32,114 bases of DNA from the NCBI GenBank assembly GCA_025331435.1, contig JAIWNI010000179.1:1-32114 (forward strand), in the 5' to 3' direction. The notes below the pieces were generated by a model. The model saw only the letters and a list, made by a program, of their open reading frames with translations, was not told the origin of the DNA and did no database searches. Source of the DNA: Choanephora cucurbitarum (lineage: Eukaryota; Mucoromycota; Mucoromycetes; Mucorales; Choanephoraceae). The translations under genes were made by a program, and so were the position numbers. Shown in pieces: positions 19,791 to 29,795 of this stretch (positions within the stretch are counted from its first letter, which is position 1; each line of letters begins with the position of its first letter).

Positions 19791-22025
19791 AATCAATGTT
19801 GATAAGCTTCACTTAGCTCAAACATGTATTTATATCTTGGGTTTCTGTATCAGCGGCGAAGCTGGCTTAATGATTGACCAACGTAAAATTACAAATATAA
19901 TGGATTCGTCCCTGGTACCAAAAAATGCCAAAGAATTATCTTCTCGTTTAGGCTTAGGAAACGTCTTCAGAGCCCATATTCCACGATACTCAATGTTAAC
20001 TGCTTGCTTAGACAAGCTGAGAAATGCAAAGAATTTATCGAATGAATGGACGGATAACCATACAAATGCAATGAAAAGACTACAAGAGGCATTAGCGAAC
20101 GCCTCTGTTCTATCGTATCCCGATTCCCACCATCGATTCAAAGTCATTTCTGACAGTTCTGCATATGGCATTGGCGCTGCACTGTACCAAGTCATAAACG
20201 AAAAGATAAAATATATCGGTTTTATCGCCCGTACTCTATCTCCTTCAAAAAAAAAATGGGGTTCTACTCGCCGAGAACTCACGGGTGTTGCTTTCGCGTT
20301 TTCGAGATGGCAATCACTATTGAAAGGCAGAAAGTTCGATTTGTATGTGGATAACCATGCACTTCTTTATCTCAAATCAAAAGAAAAGATTAACAACGCT
20401 ATACTAAATGTGTATGAAACCATATATAAAATGGATTTTACAATCACATACTGTAAAGGTATTGATAACAATTTAGCGGATCGTCTGTCTCGCATCTTTC
20501 TACCTAGCGATACTAGAATGCTGAAGGGGGGTGATGACTCCCGTAAACGAAAAAAGTTTGTTTTAAACAAAGAAAACGAAAGTGAAGCAAAAACACGAAA
20601 AAAACAAAAATTAAACCAAGATAAAAAAGAAAGTGTGAATGAAAATGATCCCTTACCTATAAGAACAATACAAAAGAAAGGTTACACGATTCCTAATGAA
20701 GAACAACGTAAAGAGATTTTGTTAAAAAGCCATTTACTGGGTCATTATGGTATTCATGCCATGGAAAAGATAATTCACGAAGACTTTAATGCACACAGGC
20801 CCAAAATGAGAAATGACATTACCTCATTTATCTCTAAATGTAATGATTGTAGATAGTTCAATCAAGGAAAGCATGTCTATCATCCACCAAAAAGCATTCT
20901 TCCTAACAACGTATGGGATCATATAGTGTACGACTTGGGCACATTTAACGTTACATCGGAAAGAGGCAACAACTTCATTCTGGTAGTTGTTGACCTGTTT
21001 AGTCGCTTTACTATCTTAAGACCTTTGAAAGATAAGACTGCAGTCTCTGTAGCAAAAGAATTAATATTCTTATTTTCACTAATGGGATACCCGAAATTCA
21101 TATCGCATGATAATGGAAAACAAGCTCGAATAAATTAATCGAAGCAATCGTAGAACAAAGCGGAATAGACGAACGTCTATCTCTTCCTTTCAATCCTTTG
21201 GGAAATTGTACAAATGAAGCCTTTGTTGGTTTGGCCAAACGAATAATAGCAAAACAATTACAAGGCAAAGAAGATCAATGAGATCTATATCTTAACTCAA
21301 CAATGTATGCCATGAACTTGAAATACTCGAGGTTGCATAAATCTAAACCTTTTAATGTTATGTTTCATCGGCAACCAAATGACTTGACAGATTACTCAAA
21401 ATTGAAACCTATTCCTCATGATCAAATGATCAACGAAAAAGAATTACACAAAAAGCTTGACAATATTGATAATGTTGTAATTCCAGCCATTAGAGAACAG
21501 ATTTCTAAAACACAAAAAGAAGACAATGAACGTTTCCGAAAGAAACATGAAATTGTTGAAAATCCCTACCCAATAGGTGCAAATGTAATGATAAAATCTG
21601 TCGAAAAGAAAAACCCTTTCAAGTATGAAGCAAAATACGAAGGACCTTTTACGATACATGGTTTAACAAAAAACGGAAGTTATATCTTGAAAGATCGAGC
21701 AAACGAACTTCTAGCCAGAGATGTCCCTACTTCACACTTAAAATTAGTCGACAAAGACAACGTAGAAAACAATAGCAATCACTACGAGGTCGAAGCTATT
21801 GTTGACCATCGAGGTAAAGCACCTGGCTATCAATACAAAGTGCGTTGGAAAGGCTACAAAGAAAACGATGATACTTGGGAAAGTCCCGAAATGTTTGACG
21901 ATGTCACTCCAATAAGACAATATTGGAGTAGACGAAAAGTTAATGAAAGGAACAAAGCTCCAAAAACAGTTAACAAACGCAAAATCCCCAATAGAAACAA
22001 AAAGAGTAAAACGAAACGAATGTGA
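19791..22025 (+). pseudogene. pol: Gypsy RT end, RNase H, integrase and chromodomain
   Basis: The RT thumb/connection resumes at INVDKLHLAQ; RNase H shows FKVISDSSAYGIGAALYQ and DLYVDNHALLYL; a Lys-rich linker precedes the integrase HHCC zinc domain (SHLLGHYGIHAMEK ... KCNDC). The integrase core has VYDLGTFNV and ISHDNGK for the two Asp residues and NEAFVGLAKRI for the Glu. Breaks: TAG 20854-20856 right after the CNDC motif, a frameshift near 21122, and TGA 21279-21281 where a Trp is expected (DQ-stop-DLYL). The C-terminus is a chromodomain (YEVEAIVDHRG ... YKVRWKGYKENDDTWES) followed by a basic tail, which in chromoviruses steers integration to methylated-histone chromatin. The stop is at 22023-22025. 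Confidence 0.93.
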
Positions 22026-22274
22026 TCATGTACCTGTGTACAATAGTGATGTACCTTTTCCCCTTATTTTTTTCTGATAAAGGTTTTTCGGGTTTTAACG
22101 GCCATTGCTATGATCAACTGCTTTAATGCTCATCATTTCTATTTTTCTTCGATTTGTCGCATAGTGTTAGAAATGAAAATGATATCCTGTGTCAAACGTG
22201 TAACGCTTTAATTAATTACAAATGAATTATGCCAAAAGCTAAAATATCGCATGTTCCATACTGCCCAGGGGTAA

Positions 22275-22628
22275 TGTTGTATCTATCATACAACATGGCA
22301 TAATTCATCACATATGTACCAATAAAATAGCTGGATCAACGTAGTTGATGTAATCTACGCAGAATGTCAAGGGTTCATTCATTGACATTCGGTTACCAAA
22401 TAAATCATGCAGATTTTGACATGGCTTCATTACACTTTCTCTGATCAAACGTAATAGCTAGTCAACTATTCTAATGCAAAGCCCAGATATTATATCAAAC
22501 CTTTATACTCGTACTTTCAATCTGACACAAATATTCTAATATAAATAAGCTATTATTCTACACTCAATAAACAGTATCTTTTTGGCTAATTTCAATCTAC
22601 TATTGTATTTCTATACACTGACAAATCA
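22275..22628 (+). repeat. 3' LTR of the gypsy element
   Basis: 354 bp, TG...CA, ten differences from the 5' LTR. It is preceded by a short purine-rich AGGGGTAA (22267-22274) that can serve as the polypurine tract. Confidence 0.95.
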
Positions 22629-23733
22629 GGATCCATCCTACTACTTTTTCACCTAGTTTCAAAGTAATTTAGCAGCTTCAGAATAAGTGTCACAGAACAT
22701 CTGCATGAATAAGATGCTCTTGTAATACCACGATTTATAGATTCAGAATGTACCGCGCATTAGATCTTGAGTGCTTCTTTCTCACGTTTTAAGATCTCTT
22801 TATTATTAAGTTTTGATTAGTTTACTATCACTGGCGATATTTCATAAGATAGGATATTGAAACTCTGTTATGTAGTCTTAACCACATTTTAATGCAAAAG
22901 AAAACACTGGGCATTTCACTTTGTACTCTCAGCTCCACTATAAAACAAAAAAAACATGAGGTTGCTATCCTGTCATTCATATCTGCATCTTAAATAATAA
23001 AAAAGTATCAAATAACTTGCTAAAAGAATCATCAGATAATATAGGTGTCCAGAATGTGCATAGAATAATAAATACACAATTATCGTCAAATTTAGGTAAA
23101 AAACCCAGATTAAATAGAGTTTGACTTTATCTGAGTCGCTACCCGACTTGAGGCATGCCATATGTCAAATTGTCAAGTTGACCAAAAAGATATTATCAAT
23201 CATGCCTCAAAAGAGTTCCACAATCAAATCTTGTATGTGTTTCTTTTGTTATAGTGCCGACAATTTAAAGTTTGATGGTATATAAGAAAATAGAATGTCT
23301 CAGTAACTAGATTGGCTGTTTGACCAAAGTAACATACATTGATATCCGCGCGCAAGCACAAAATGCAACATACATGTGTAACCCCATCTATAAGCTTTAA
23401 TATCTATTATCATTGTAGACTGTTTAGTTCAATCATAACTGGAGCTTCAGTTTCATAACTAAGCTGACAATATTGTAATTAAATTACTTTCAAGTACAAC
23501 ATTGTATAGTAGTCAGCATAATATCGAAAGTCCATTTGTTTCATAATTAGGTGCATTGTCTAAGAATTCAATTGTTTGTATACTTTTAAAAGCAGCGAAT
23601 TAAAGTACCAAAAACTGTTCAGTTGATAAACACGGGTTTAAACCGATATTAAAAAGCTGTACGACAACTTATTCTGATTAATAAACAGCATTCACTTAAC
23701 ACTTAAATGGAAGAACATTCAAAAACTGTGAAC
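22629..23733. other. Intergenic, no supported gene
   Basis: AT-rich sequence after the 3' LTR. A 62-codon hydrophobic minus-strand frame (22973-23161) has no support beyond being open. A 10-bp inverted repeat (TTGAGGCATG at 23148-23157, CATGCCTCAA at 23201-23210) could form a hairpin with a loop of about 43 nt; no function is evident. Confidence 0.5.
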
Positions 23734-24700
23734 CTACGCACTTTTAAATCTTGACAACACTCCGCTTTTCAGTTTGTTATCAAGACTGAAAACATAGTTT
23801 TCCAGTAATCTATATGCTGCTCTTGTCTTGGCTTTGCCTTTTCCTTTGCCGTTGATGTCCGCGTTGTTTTTATCATTCACTCTTGACACGTTAGATGCTT
23901 TTTCTATTCTTTTACCTTTTCAATTGAATTTTGTTGAGCGTTTACTTCTTCTGTCCTCTAAAGATAAGGTAATCAAATATTTGTTTAGACGAAGTTGCAC
24001 AGAAAAAGCTTAAGTTTACATGTTTACTATCATCTTCTAAATCTGTTAAACTTAATAATCGTCTCTTCGAAGAAGGTGTGGTGATCTGAGCACATTTAGT
24101 CTCAACAATGACAATAAGGTTGCATGAAAGACCAAATAAGTCATAACAGAAATAACATCAGAAATAAAGTAAAAGATCTAAATCCTTACCAAATAAAAGA
24201 ATCCAACTGAAGTCAATAAGGTTCAACACAAAGAACTAGACTCAAGAGATAGCATCACATCATTCGGTAACATAAATCCTCGGGATAAGGAATGATGGTA
24301 ACCATTAAAGTTACAAGTAACAATAGCACACTAAATTAGCACAAACTCCATAATCTGTGATTATATCAGATCCTTTATTGAAAACATATAAATAGTTGTT
24401 GTTAGAAGACATTAGTTCTGTAACCTCTTTTCGAAGTAATAAACAGTCTAAAACAGTCTCACTGTACTCTCTTTCTGTCTCTATAATCTTTTCTCTTAAA
24501 TCACTACCAAAACATCACAGAAGGTCTGCTGAGAAACGAGCTACTCAAGGCTTCTTCATCTTATTAGTATTGTTTTAGCATAATTGAAAAAAAACTGATG
24601 CTAATTAGTATCTGTACTTGACTATTGTCTAACAAAGACTTACTGGAGAGGTTATTATTTGCAGAAATACTTATATAATTTAATGTTGATGATCTAAAGT
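23734..24700 (-). pseudogene. Spliced minus-strand gene relic with coiled coil and basic tail
   Basis: Assembled from short exons on the minus strand. An upstream exon ends at 24644 (donor GTAAGT); intron 24560-24643; the next exon reads EEALSSSFLSRPSVM and, after a one-base frameshift in a T run near 24513, GSDLREKIIETEREYSETVL and LLLRKEVTELMSSNN, a heptad-like coiled coil. A further piece (AQITTPSSKRRLLSLTDLEDD, near 24030-24090) joins through a GTAAAC..TTTAG intron to a basic C-terminus (RRSKRSTKFN, TGA, then GKGKGKAKTRAAYRLLENYV) ending at TAG 23734-23736. I do not recognise the family. The link between the coiled-coil exon and the next one is uncertain, as the frame between them is not clean. 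Presumably a decayed host gene or a transposon-borne ORF. Confidence 0.4.
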
Positions 24701-24748
24701 AAGAGAAAATCTTGATTTCTCTGCGAGACACTGTAAAGAAATGCAGGT

Positions 24749-24890
24749 TTTTTCGCCGAAAAGCCCGCAAAAAATCTTTTTTCAGATGTTTGTGAGAGGT
24801 TTAGTATTTAATCAGCCTTTTGTCGACGGTTTATGTTGGGTTCTGGCTGACCTTTACAAAAAAGGCTTTTTGCGGGTCCAATTTTTTATT
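24749..24890. repeat. Short inverted repeat pair
   Basis: CCCGCAAAAAATCTTTTTTC near 24765-24786 is the approximate reverse complement of AAAAAAGGCTTTTTGCGGG near 24858-24876. The arms are about 20 bp with two or three mismatches. It could be a tiny foldback element or a relic end pair. Confidence 0.45.
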
Positions 24891-25348
24891 TTTTATGTGA
24901 AGTTGATCAGATTAAAAGGCTTCTTTGGGGAAACAAAATTTTAAAGTACGTTGCTACAAAATTTAACTATACTGATCCAATCGAAAATGCTTTTGTGTGA
25001 TACAAAGCAGATAGTCTTGACAAGCTAGCCGTTTGAGCAATTCACTTTGTGAATGTACTGCGGAAGCAGTCCTTATTTTGAAGTCACTGCAGTCTTTCCG
25101 GTACAAAAATTATATTTTTGACGAGTAATAACCCTCTTTTTTCTTTTTTTTTCCTTATTTGTTCCACTTAAAGTATATGAAAGTAAGAATATGCTTCTTG
25201 TCAATCAACTATTTACTATTCTATTTTAACTCGAAATATCATATTAAAGGCATTGCTTAATAGATGTGGTTCTTTTTGTGTTGTATGAATAGCAATAACG
25301 AGGTGAAAACTTATCGCTTTTTGTTGAATCTTTAGAACAGTATCCAAA

Positions 25349-25856
25349 TGGCTTTTACTTCCAAGTATGCAACGGACCTTTTGGCCTCATTCAATCTAGT
25401 TGTTGTCCATCTCGCTGCCTTGAAAAACAGAATGCAATGTTTGCCGAGTAAGGCCGGACTAATAGTGAACAAGTCCAGTAGCAAAGCAATTATCAAGGGC
25501 CTACCATTCTGGCAAGAGCTTTAGGTACAATATGCGTAAGCAAACCAATCCTACCGCAAGCATGAAATGGGTTCTAGCTGATGCTCTTACTGATCGTACT
25601 GATGAAGAGCTAAACGCTCTTTACAAGAACTTCAATAACATTTCCCTGAAAGCATGCGCTTCGCATGCTAACACTCAAGGTTAGCATTGTATTTGTTATA
25701 CAGTTGTCCCAGTTCAAGTTAAGTCTTTAATGCAGTGAACAGCACTTGATTTCATGTTAAAGGAACATGAAGAGCTGTCCTCCCTTTTGAGTGCTAGTCG
25801 TGATGGCCTGATGAATTTGCTATCGCATAATTTTGGACAGATTATTCTAAGCGACA
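25349..25856 (+). pseudogene. Small broken gene of unknown family
   Basis: ATG at 25349 opens MAFTSKYATDLLASFNLVVV; the better continuation then shifts frame (GRTNSEQVQ, TAG, QSNYQGPTILARA) and shifts again to MRKQTNPTASMKWVLADALT and DEELNALYKNFNN. After a GTTAGC donor a further open stretch at about 25740-25856 reads ALDFMLKEHEELSSLLSASR and ends at a GTAAGT donor, so the gene once had more exons. An upstream TGA precedes that exon in frame. Composition (Gln-rich then acidic-helical) looks like a soluble or DNA-associated protein. No family is recognised. The following CCTTTAAA block may have disrupted it. Confidence 0.4.
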
Positions 25857-26094
25857 GTAAGTAAACAATCACAACTTAACGACACTATTGTTAATCGTTA
25901 TAGTATATATTTGTAGATGAAAAAGGGCATTTTGTTTTGCTGCAAGAAATGCTTCTGTTGCTAGCTAATTGATTTCTTTTTTGCTTGAATAAACTGTTTT
26001 TCCTTTATATCTGCTTTTTCGATTCGACCAGCATTGATTGGAAGCGATTATGTAGCTTTTCAAGCATAGTTAAAGACATTCATTTATAGCCAAT

Positions 26095-26390
26095 AAAATG
26101 CCTTTAATTTAAACCTTTAGAAGACCTTTTTTTCGAATGTACAAATCATTGAAAAAGCCTGAAATAATGGCCAATAAAGAGTCTGTTTTAAAAACCTAAT
26201 AAGGGCCTTTAAAAGACCTCTAAATGACCCTTGGCAGGTGAATGCGAAAAAACCTTTAAAAAACCTTTTAAAGACCGTGACGATTAAACCTTTAAATAGC
26301 CTTTGATTTCGATAATTTTGCCTTTCAAAATCGGGGTCCCTTGACCTTTAAGAAACCTTTAAACGACCCTAATTTTTTTCCAGTGAAAGA
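26095..26390. repeat. Iterated CCTTTAAA / ACCTTTAA motif block
   Basis: About 300 bp containing roughly a dozen imperfect copies of (A/G)CCTTTAAA or its near variants (for example AAACCTTTAGAAGACC, GCCTTTAAAAGACCTCTAAA, ACCTTTAAAAAACCTTTTAA, ACCTTTAAGAAACCTTTAAA), spaced irregularly by 5-30 bp and separated by unique sequence. It is not a perfect tandem array. Such iterons occur in subterminal parts of DNA transposons. The block lies between two broken genes on opposite strands. Confidence 0.65.
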
Positions 26391-26441
26391 CTGCGAAATG
26401 TCTACCTAAAGTTTGTAGAGAATTTCCTTCTGACTGAAGCA

Positions 26442-27581
26442 TTAGAGTGGCACTTCCAAGGTATGAAAACTAGGCCCTTCACCAAAACTTTCTTGGGTAT
26501 CTGACATAGATGGTGCGCTAACAGACGAACAGTCACCTTGAATTAAAATGCCTTCCAAAGCACTGGCTATGCTAATTTGATTTGTTACTATACTCGAATT
26601 GCTATTGTCCTCATTTTCTTTAGCTTTAGACTCATAAAGAAACCGAAGCTCTTCTGCTAGTGATTCGTTGTCAGAGCCGATGTATAAACCACTTCTAGAG
26701 ACACCGTTTTACTCTTGTAACCTAGGCGAACTTCTGGTAAAAATAGCAGCTTCAGTGTTGGACATATCTGTATCTTGCGGAAGATCTCTCTGGTTATCTT
26801 CTAAAACGAGTTTTCTTCTTCAGTGGATTCTTCTGATGTAATTTCAGCGTCGTCAGCATGCAATCGCTGTTCATCATTTTCATCTCCGAATTGAAGGTCT
26901 TCATTGTTATTTGGAATTTCAAGGTCTAAAACAGTAAGGGAGATTTATCACAGGGTGAATACAGATGTCATATTATGTTAAACAAAAAGCCACTAGCTTG
27001 ATTCATTTCATAGAAATCTTTAAAGATCGAACGGCTGCTTTGAGGATAAGTTAACTACATAGTAACCATCCTTTGCACTTTCTTGAATATCATTTGGTAA
27101 TACATCTGGATGAACTTTGCTTTTTATACTTTGGGGTATTAAAAGAGTATATGGAAAAATGCAAAGACTGAAGCAATTCAAATGAAACTTTCCCTCCATT
27201 ACTGCTCCATGAAATAATCTTCCTATTTTCTGTTTTTGCATAGTACTAGTTACTGCGAACATAAAAATCTCTTTTTGCTCCAAAAAAGTATCAATGCTCC
27301 AACGTACGTTATATTCTTTAAGTGCTTTATCTAGCATATTAATAGGACATGTAACTTTTATGCTCTATTTTCAAGTTGAAGAAATCTTAAGTGTGTATAC
27401 ACAAATTTTGAAAACTGAATACTTGCTAAGAAAAAAAATCTTACGCTGAACAAGCCTCAGATAATAAAATGTAGACTTTATCATTGTCCTCATTGCAAGT
27501 AATAGCTTGCGGAAAGCAATTCCAAAAAGGTAGAAACAATAGACTGCACTTGTGTTTACAACTTATGTATTCATATAAGCT
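26442..27581 (-). pseudogene. Multi-exon gene relic of unknown family
   Basis: Minus strand. Exon 27581-27445 (ending ...DKVYILLSEACSA, donor GTAAG), intron 27363-27444, then an exon from 27362 reading IKVTCPINMLDKALKEYNVR, SIDTFLEQKEIFMFAVTSTM and GYYVVNLSSK to about 27030, with a frame change near its end. A GTGGCT..TTTTAG intron (about 26925-26998) leads to an acidic segment (LEIPNNNEDLQFGDENDEQ), a one-base frameshift near 26813, then DNQRDLPQDTDMSNTEAAIF, a TAA where Gln would fit, and an acidic Ser-rich C-terminus (SVSAPSMSDTQESFGEG) ending at TAA 26442-26444. Predicted as a soluble protein with a compact Cys/aromatic N-terminal domain and a disordered acidic tail. I cannot name it. The 5' end probably extends beyond 27581. 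Confidence 0.5.
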
Positions 27582-27589
27582 TTAATTTT

Positions 27590-28300
27590 CGTTATCAGTG
27601 AACAAAAATTGGAAAAGAACTTGTTGTGTATATTTATATGAAGACCAAACAGTGTATCACACATTTGTCAAACCATCGTTTATAAGGCAATTAAATGAGG
27701 ATAAGACCATCAAAGGATATGGCTTTGGGGGTAATTCTTGCAAACAATTTTAGTGTATGCTCTAAGCTTGTATAAGAGATAAAACATTTCTCTTTCGAAT
27801 GAATTAATAATTGGACACGAAAAGTACAATGCTTACTACTTTTGCTATCCTAGAGCAAAGTAAAGCATAGTTTGTAATAATGTGATAGGCATGTTTTTCT
27901 TCTTCACTCAAAATAGCTTATAAATTCATTTTGCTGAATTATTATAATATTAAACTCACTTTTTTTAATTAGTAATGAAACAGTCTCCAAAGAATATTAT
28001 ATCAGCAGAGCATGCAGATGGTGTAAATCGAATTAGAAACTCTACATCAAGCTGAATGTTGTTACTTAAAGCGGTTTATATTAAACCTAAAAGGTTTTTT
28101 TTGTACTTTTGCCTTCTCATTCTCATTTTACATATGGCTACAATAATGACAATAACAATACTATCAATAAAAGAAACACAAGCTTGAAATAAGTCATAAA
28201 CTTTAGTAATCATTATATGTGTTGTATTTGTACAGTTAGATTGATTGCTTAGCTTTGTATGTTTAAAATATTCTCCAACTCAACTCTAATGTGTTTATTT
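27590..28300. other. Intergenic, nothing recognised
   Basis: AT-rich sequence with many stops in all frames. Further 5' exons of the minus-strand relic could be hidden here, but I found none I can support. Confidence 0.45.
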
Positions 28301-28308
28301 TTTTTAAG

Positions 28309-28898
28309 CATTCAGACTAGAGAGCCTTCATTCGGAACATCACTGGCATCGTACAAATTAATTAGCAGTAACTAAACCTCAAGTACAGTTAGCCAACTGT
28401 TCTATTTGGGTTATTTGTTTAAATATGACTTCTATCATTTATCTCTGATCCAATTTGTGATCACTGACAATAGACTTCATGTTTTACAAAAAGATGTATC
28501 CTATAGGTCAGAATACTGTTTTTGTAAAAATTCAAGTAATACATCAATTTGAATGTACTTAGTGTTGTCTTTGATCTGATTAATTCCTTAAACTTATTCT
28601 GATCGTGTTGCAATTGATGTCAAATATACTACTAAAGAGGAGTATATCAAACAGCTTACTAGTGTGCTGTGTTTCATTGTTCTTACTTCATACATTATAA
28701 GGTAAAGCATTCATAAACAACTAGCTTTTAACTCATTGTTCTAGTACCCAAGTGGTAAAAGATTACGCAGCTTAGTTCATCAATAAAAGACTTACAATCG
28801 ATGAATCTATAGCAGTTTATTCTCATACGATTTTTAATCATTTAAATAACTGCTTAAGCGCTTCAGCTCTACAGATCAAACTTACAAGCAAACTATAG
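28309..28898 (+). pseudogene. Decayed plus-strand coding relic
   Basis: One plus-strand frame stays mostly open for about 130 codons from near 28309 (SIQTREPSFGTSLASYKL), with a TAA, then DNRLHVLQKDVSYRSEYCF, three closely spaced stops near 28553-28595, then SDRVAIDVKYTTKEEYIKQL. A short GTAAAG..TCTAG intron (28702-28744, 43 bp) joins it to TQVVKDYAA, TAG (28773-28775), and FINKRLTIDESIAVYSHTIF, ending at TAG 28896-28898. The continuity across the intron and the protein-like composition suggest a dead gene. No family is recognised. Confidence 0.35.
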
Positions 28899-29050
28899 AA
28901 GTAAATATATTGGGTATATAAAATAAGGCCAATCAAGAAAAAAATCAAACTGCAAATAAGCTTGAAAATGATTTATAATCACTTTTCTTGAATGATTTTT
29001 GTCGGCATCTTGTTGAATGTTAAAAGAAGAGAAAGCTAATTGCGAAATAT

Positions 29051-29190
29051 TACAGTCATTCCTCGATTTAGGGAACGATATTTAGGAAGCGATTTCGATT
29101 TAGGGAACGGTCTTAAGGGAACCGAACTTCCGTTACCGCTTAATGTTCCTTATTATTGCTTTAAGGAATAGGGAACGGTCCTATGGCAAC
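29051..29190 (+). repeat. GGGAACG-motif terminus, possibly pogo/Tigger-like inverted repeat
   Basis: After a TA at 29051-29052 the sequence reads CAGTCATTCCTCGATTTAGG, followed by repeats of TCGATTTAGGGAACG (about 29072 and 29093) and further GGGAACG copies near 29115, 29167 and 29557. A CAGT...CCTCGTTTTA-like start with internal repeats is typical of pogo/Tigger family ends. No matching right terminus was found in the window. Alternatively this is the terminal repeat of the adjacent DIRS element. Confidence 0.4.
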
Positions 29191-29795
29191 CCGTTCCATA
29201 TTTTCTTTCATATGCCGCTTGTAAGAGCTAATTATATCGTCGAATCACTTTATAAATTATCTTCGGTACTCTGTTTTGGACAATCTCGATAAAATAAGTG
29301 CGATAACTTTTCGCGATATCATGTTGTACATTGCATCAAACGTCCAATTTTAAATTGAGACCATAATACTATTCTGATGACAATTCTGCTATGAGCTTTC
29401 TACGCGAGATATTGTGCATCTTCTATAATTTTATTGCATCGCATGCTTTGTATCAGACACTATCAAAAGTAATGACATCGGAGTGCTATCAAAGCAATGG
29501 TGCGAAGCTATCGCAATCAGAATAAAAACTTATCCAGCGGTACCTTGTTTTAAATAGGGAACGAGATTGATTCTGAGTGTCGAAACAAGTTCTCTCAGAA
29601 TTTGTTGAAGCCACGGATACAAAAAAAGACTGTGTAATATGTGCTTAATCTTCTTTTATTTTGATGTCAGCGAAAAACAATAAAATTTTATTCTAATTGT
29701 ATAATTGTAATTTTGATCTTTTTTTTCGCTCGTCTGGTCATTACCACTTTGATTTTAAAATTTTAAAAAATTTTAAAGTGATTTCAGACGACGAA

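Larger units (their letters stand above)
9767..22628 (+). mobile_element. Ty3/gypsy chromodomain LTR retrotransposon, interrupted by a LINE
   Basis: A complete chromovirus-type element. Order: 5' LTR (9767-10120), leader of 42 bp, gag, zinc knuckle, protease, reverse transcriptase, RNase H, integrase, chromodomain, 3' LTR (22275-22628). Total span is 12,862 bp; removing the LINE (7,138 bp) and one 15-bp duplication leaves about 5.7 kb, a normal length. The two LTRs are both 354 bp and differ at 10 positions by my count (about 2.8%), so the insertion is not recent but not ancient. The internal frames carry several stops and frameshifts, so the copy is inactive. No clear tRNA-complementary primer-binding site starting TGG follows the left LTR. 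Confidence 0.93.

Noticed and set aside
22973..23161. 62-codon hydrophobic minus-strand ORF
   Set aside because: The Leu/Tyr/Ile-rich content is what AT-rich random sequence gives; no splice partners or conserved motif.
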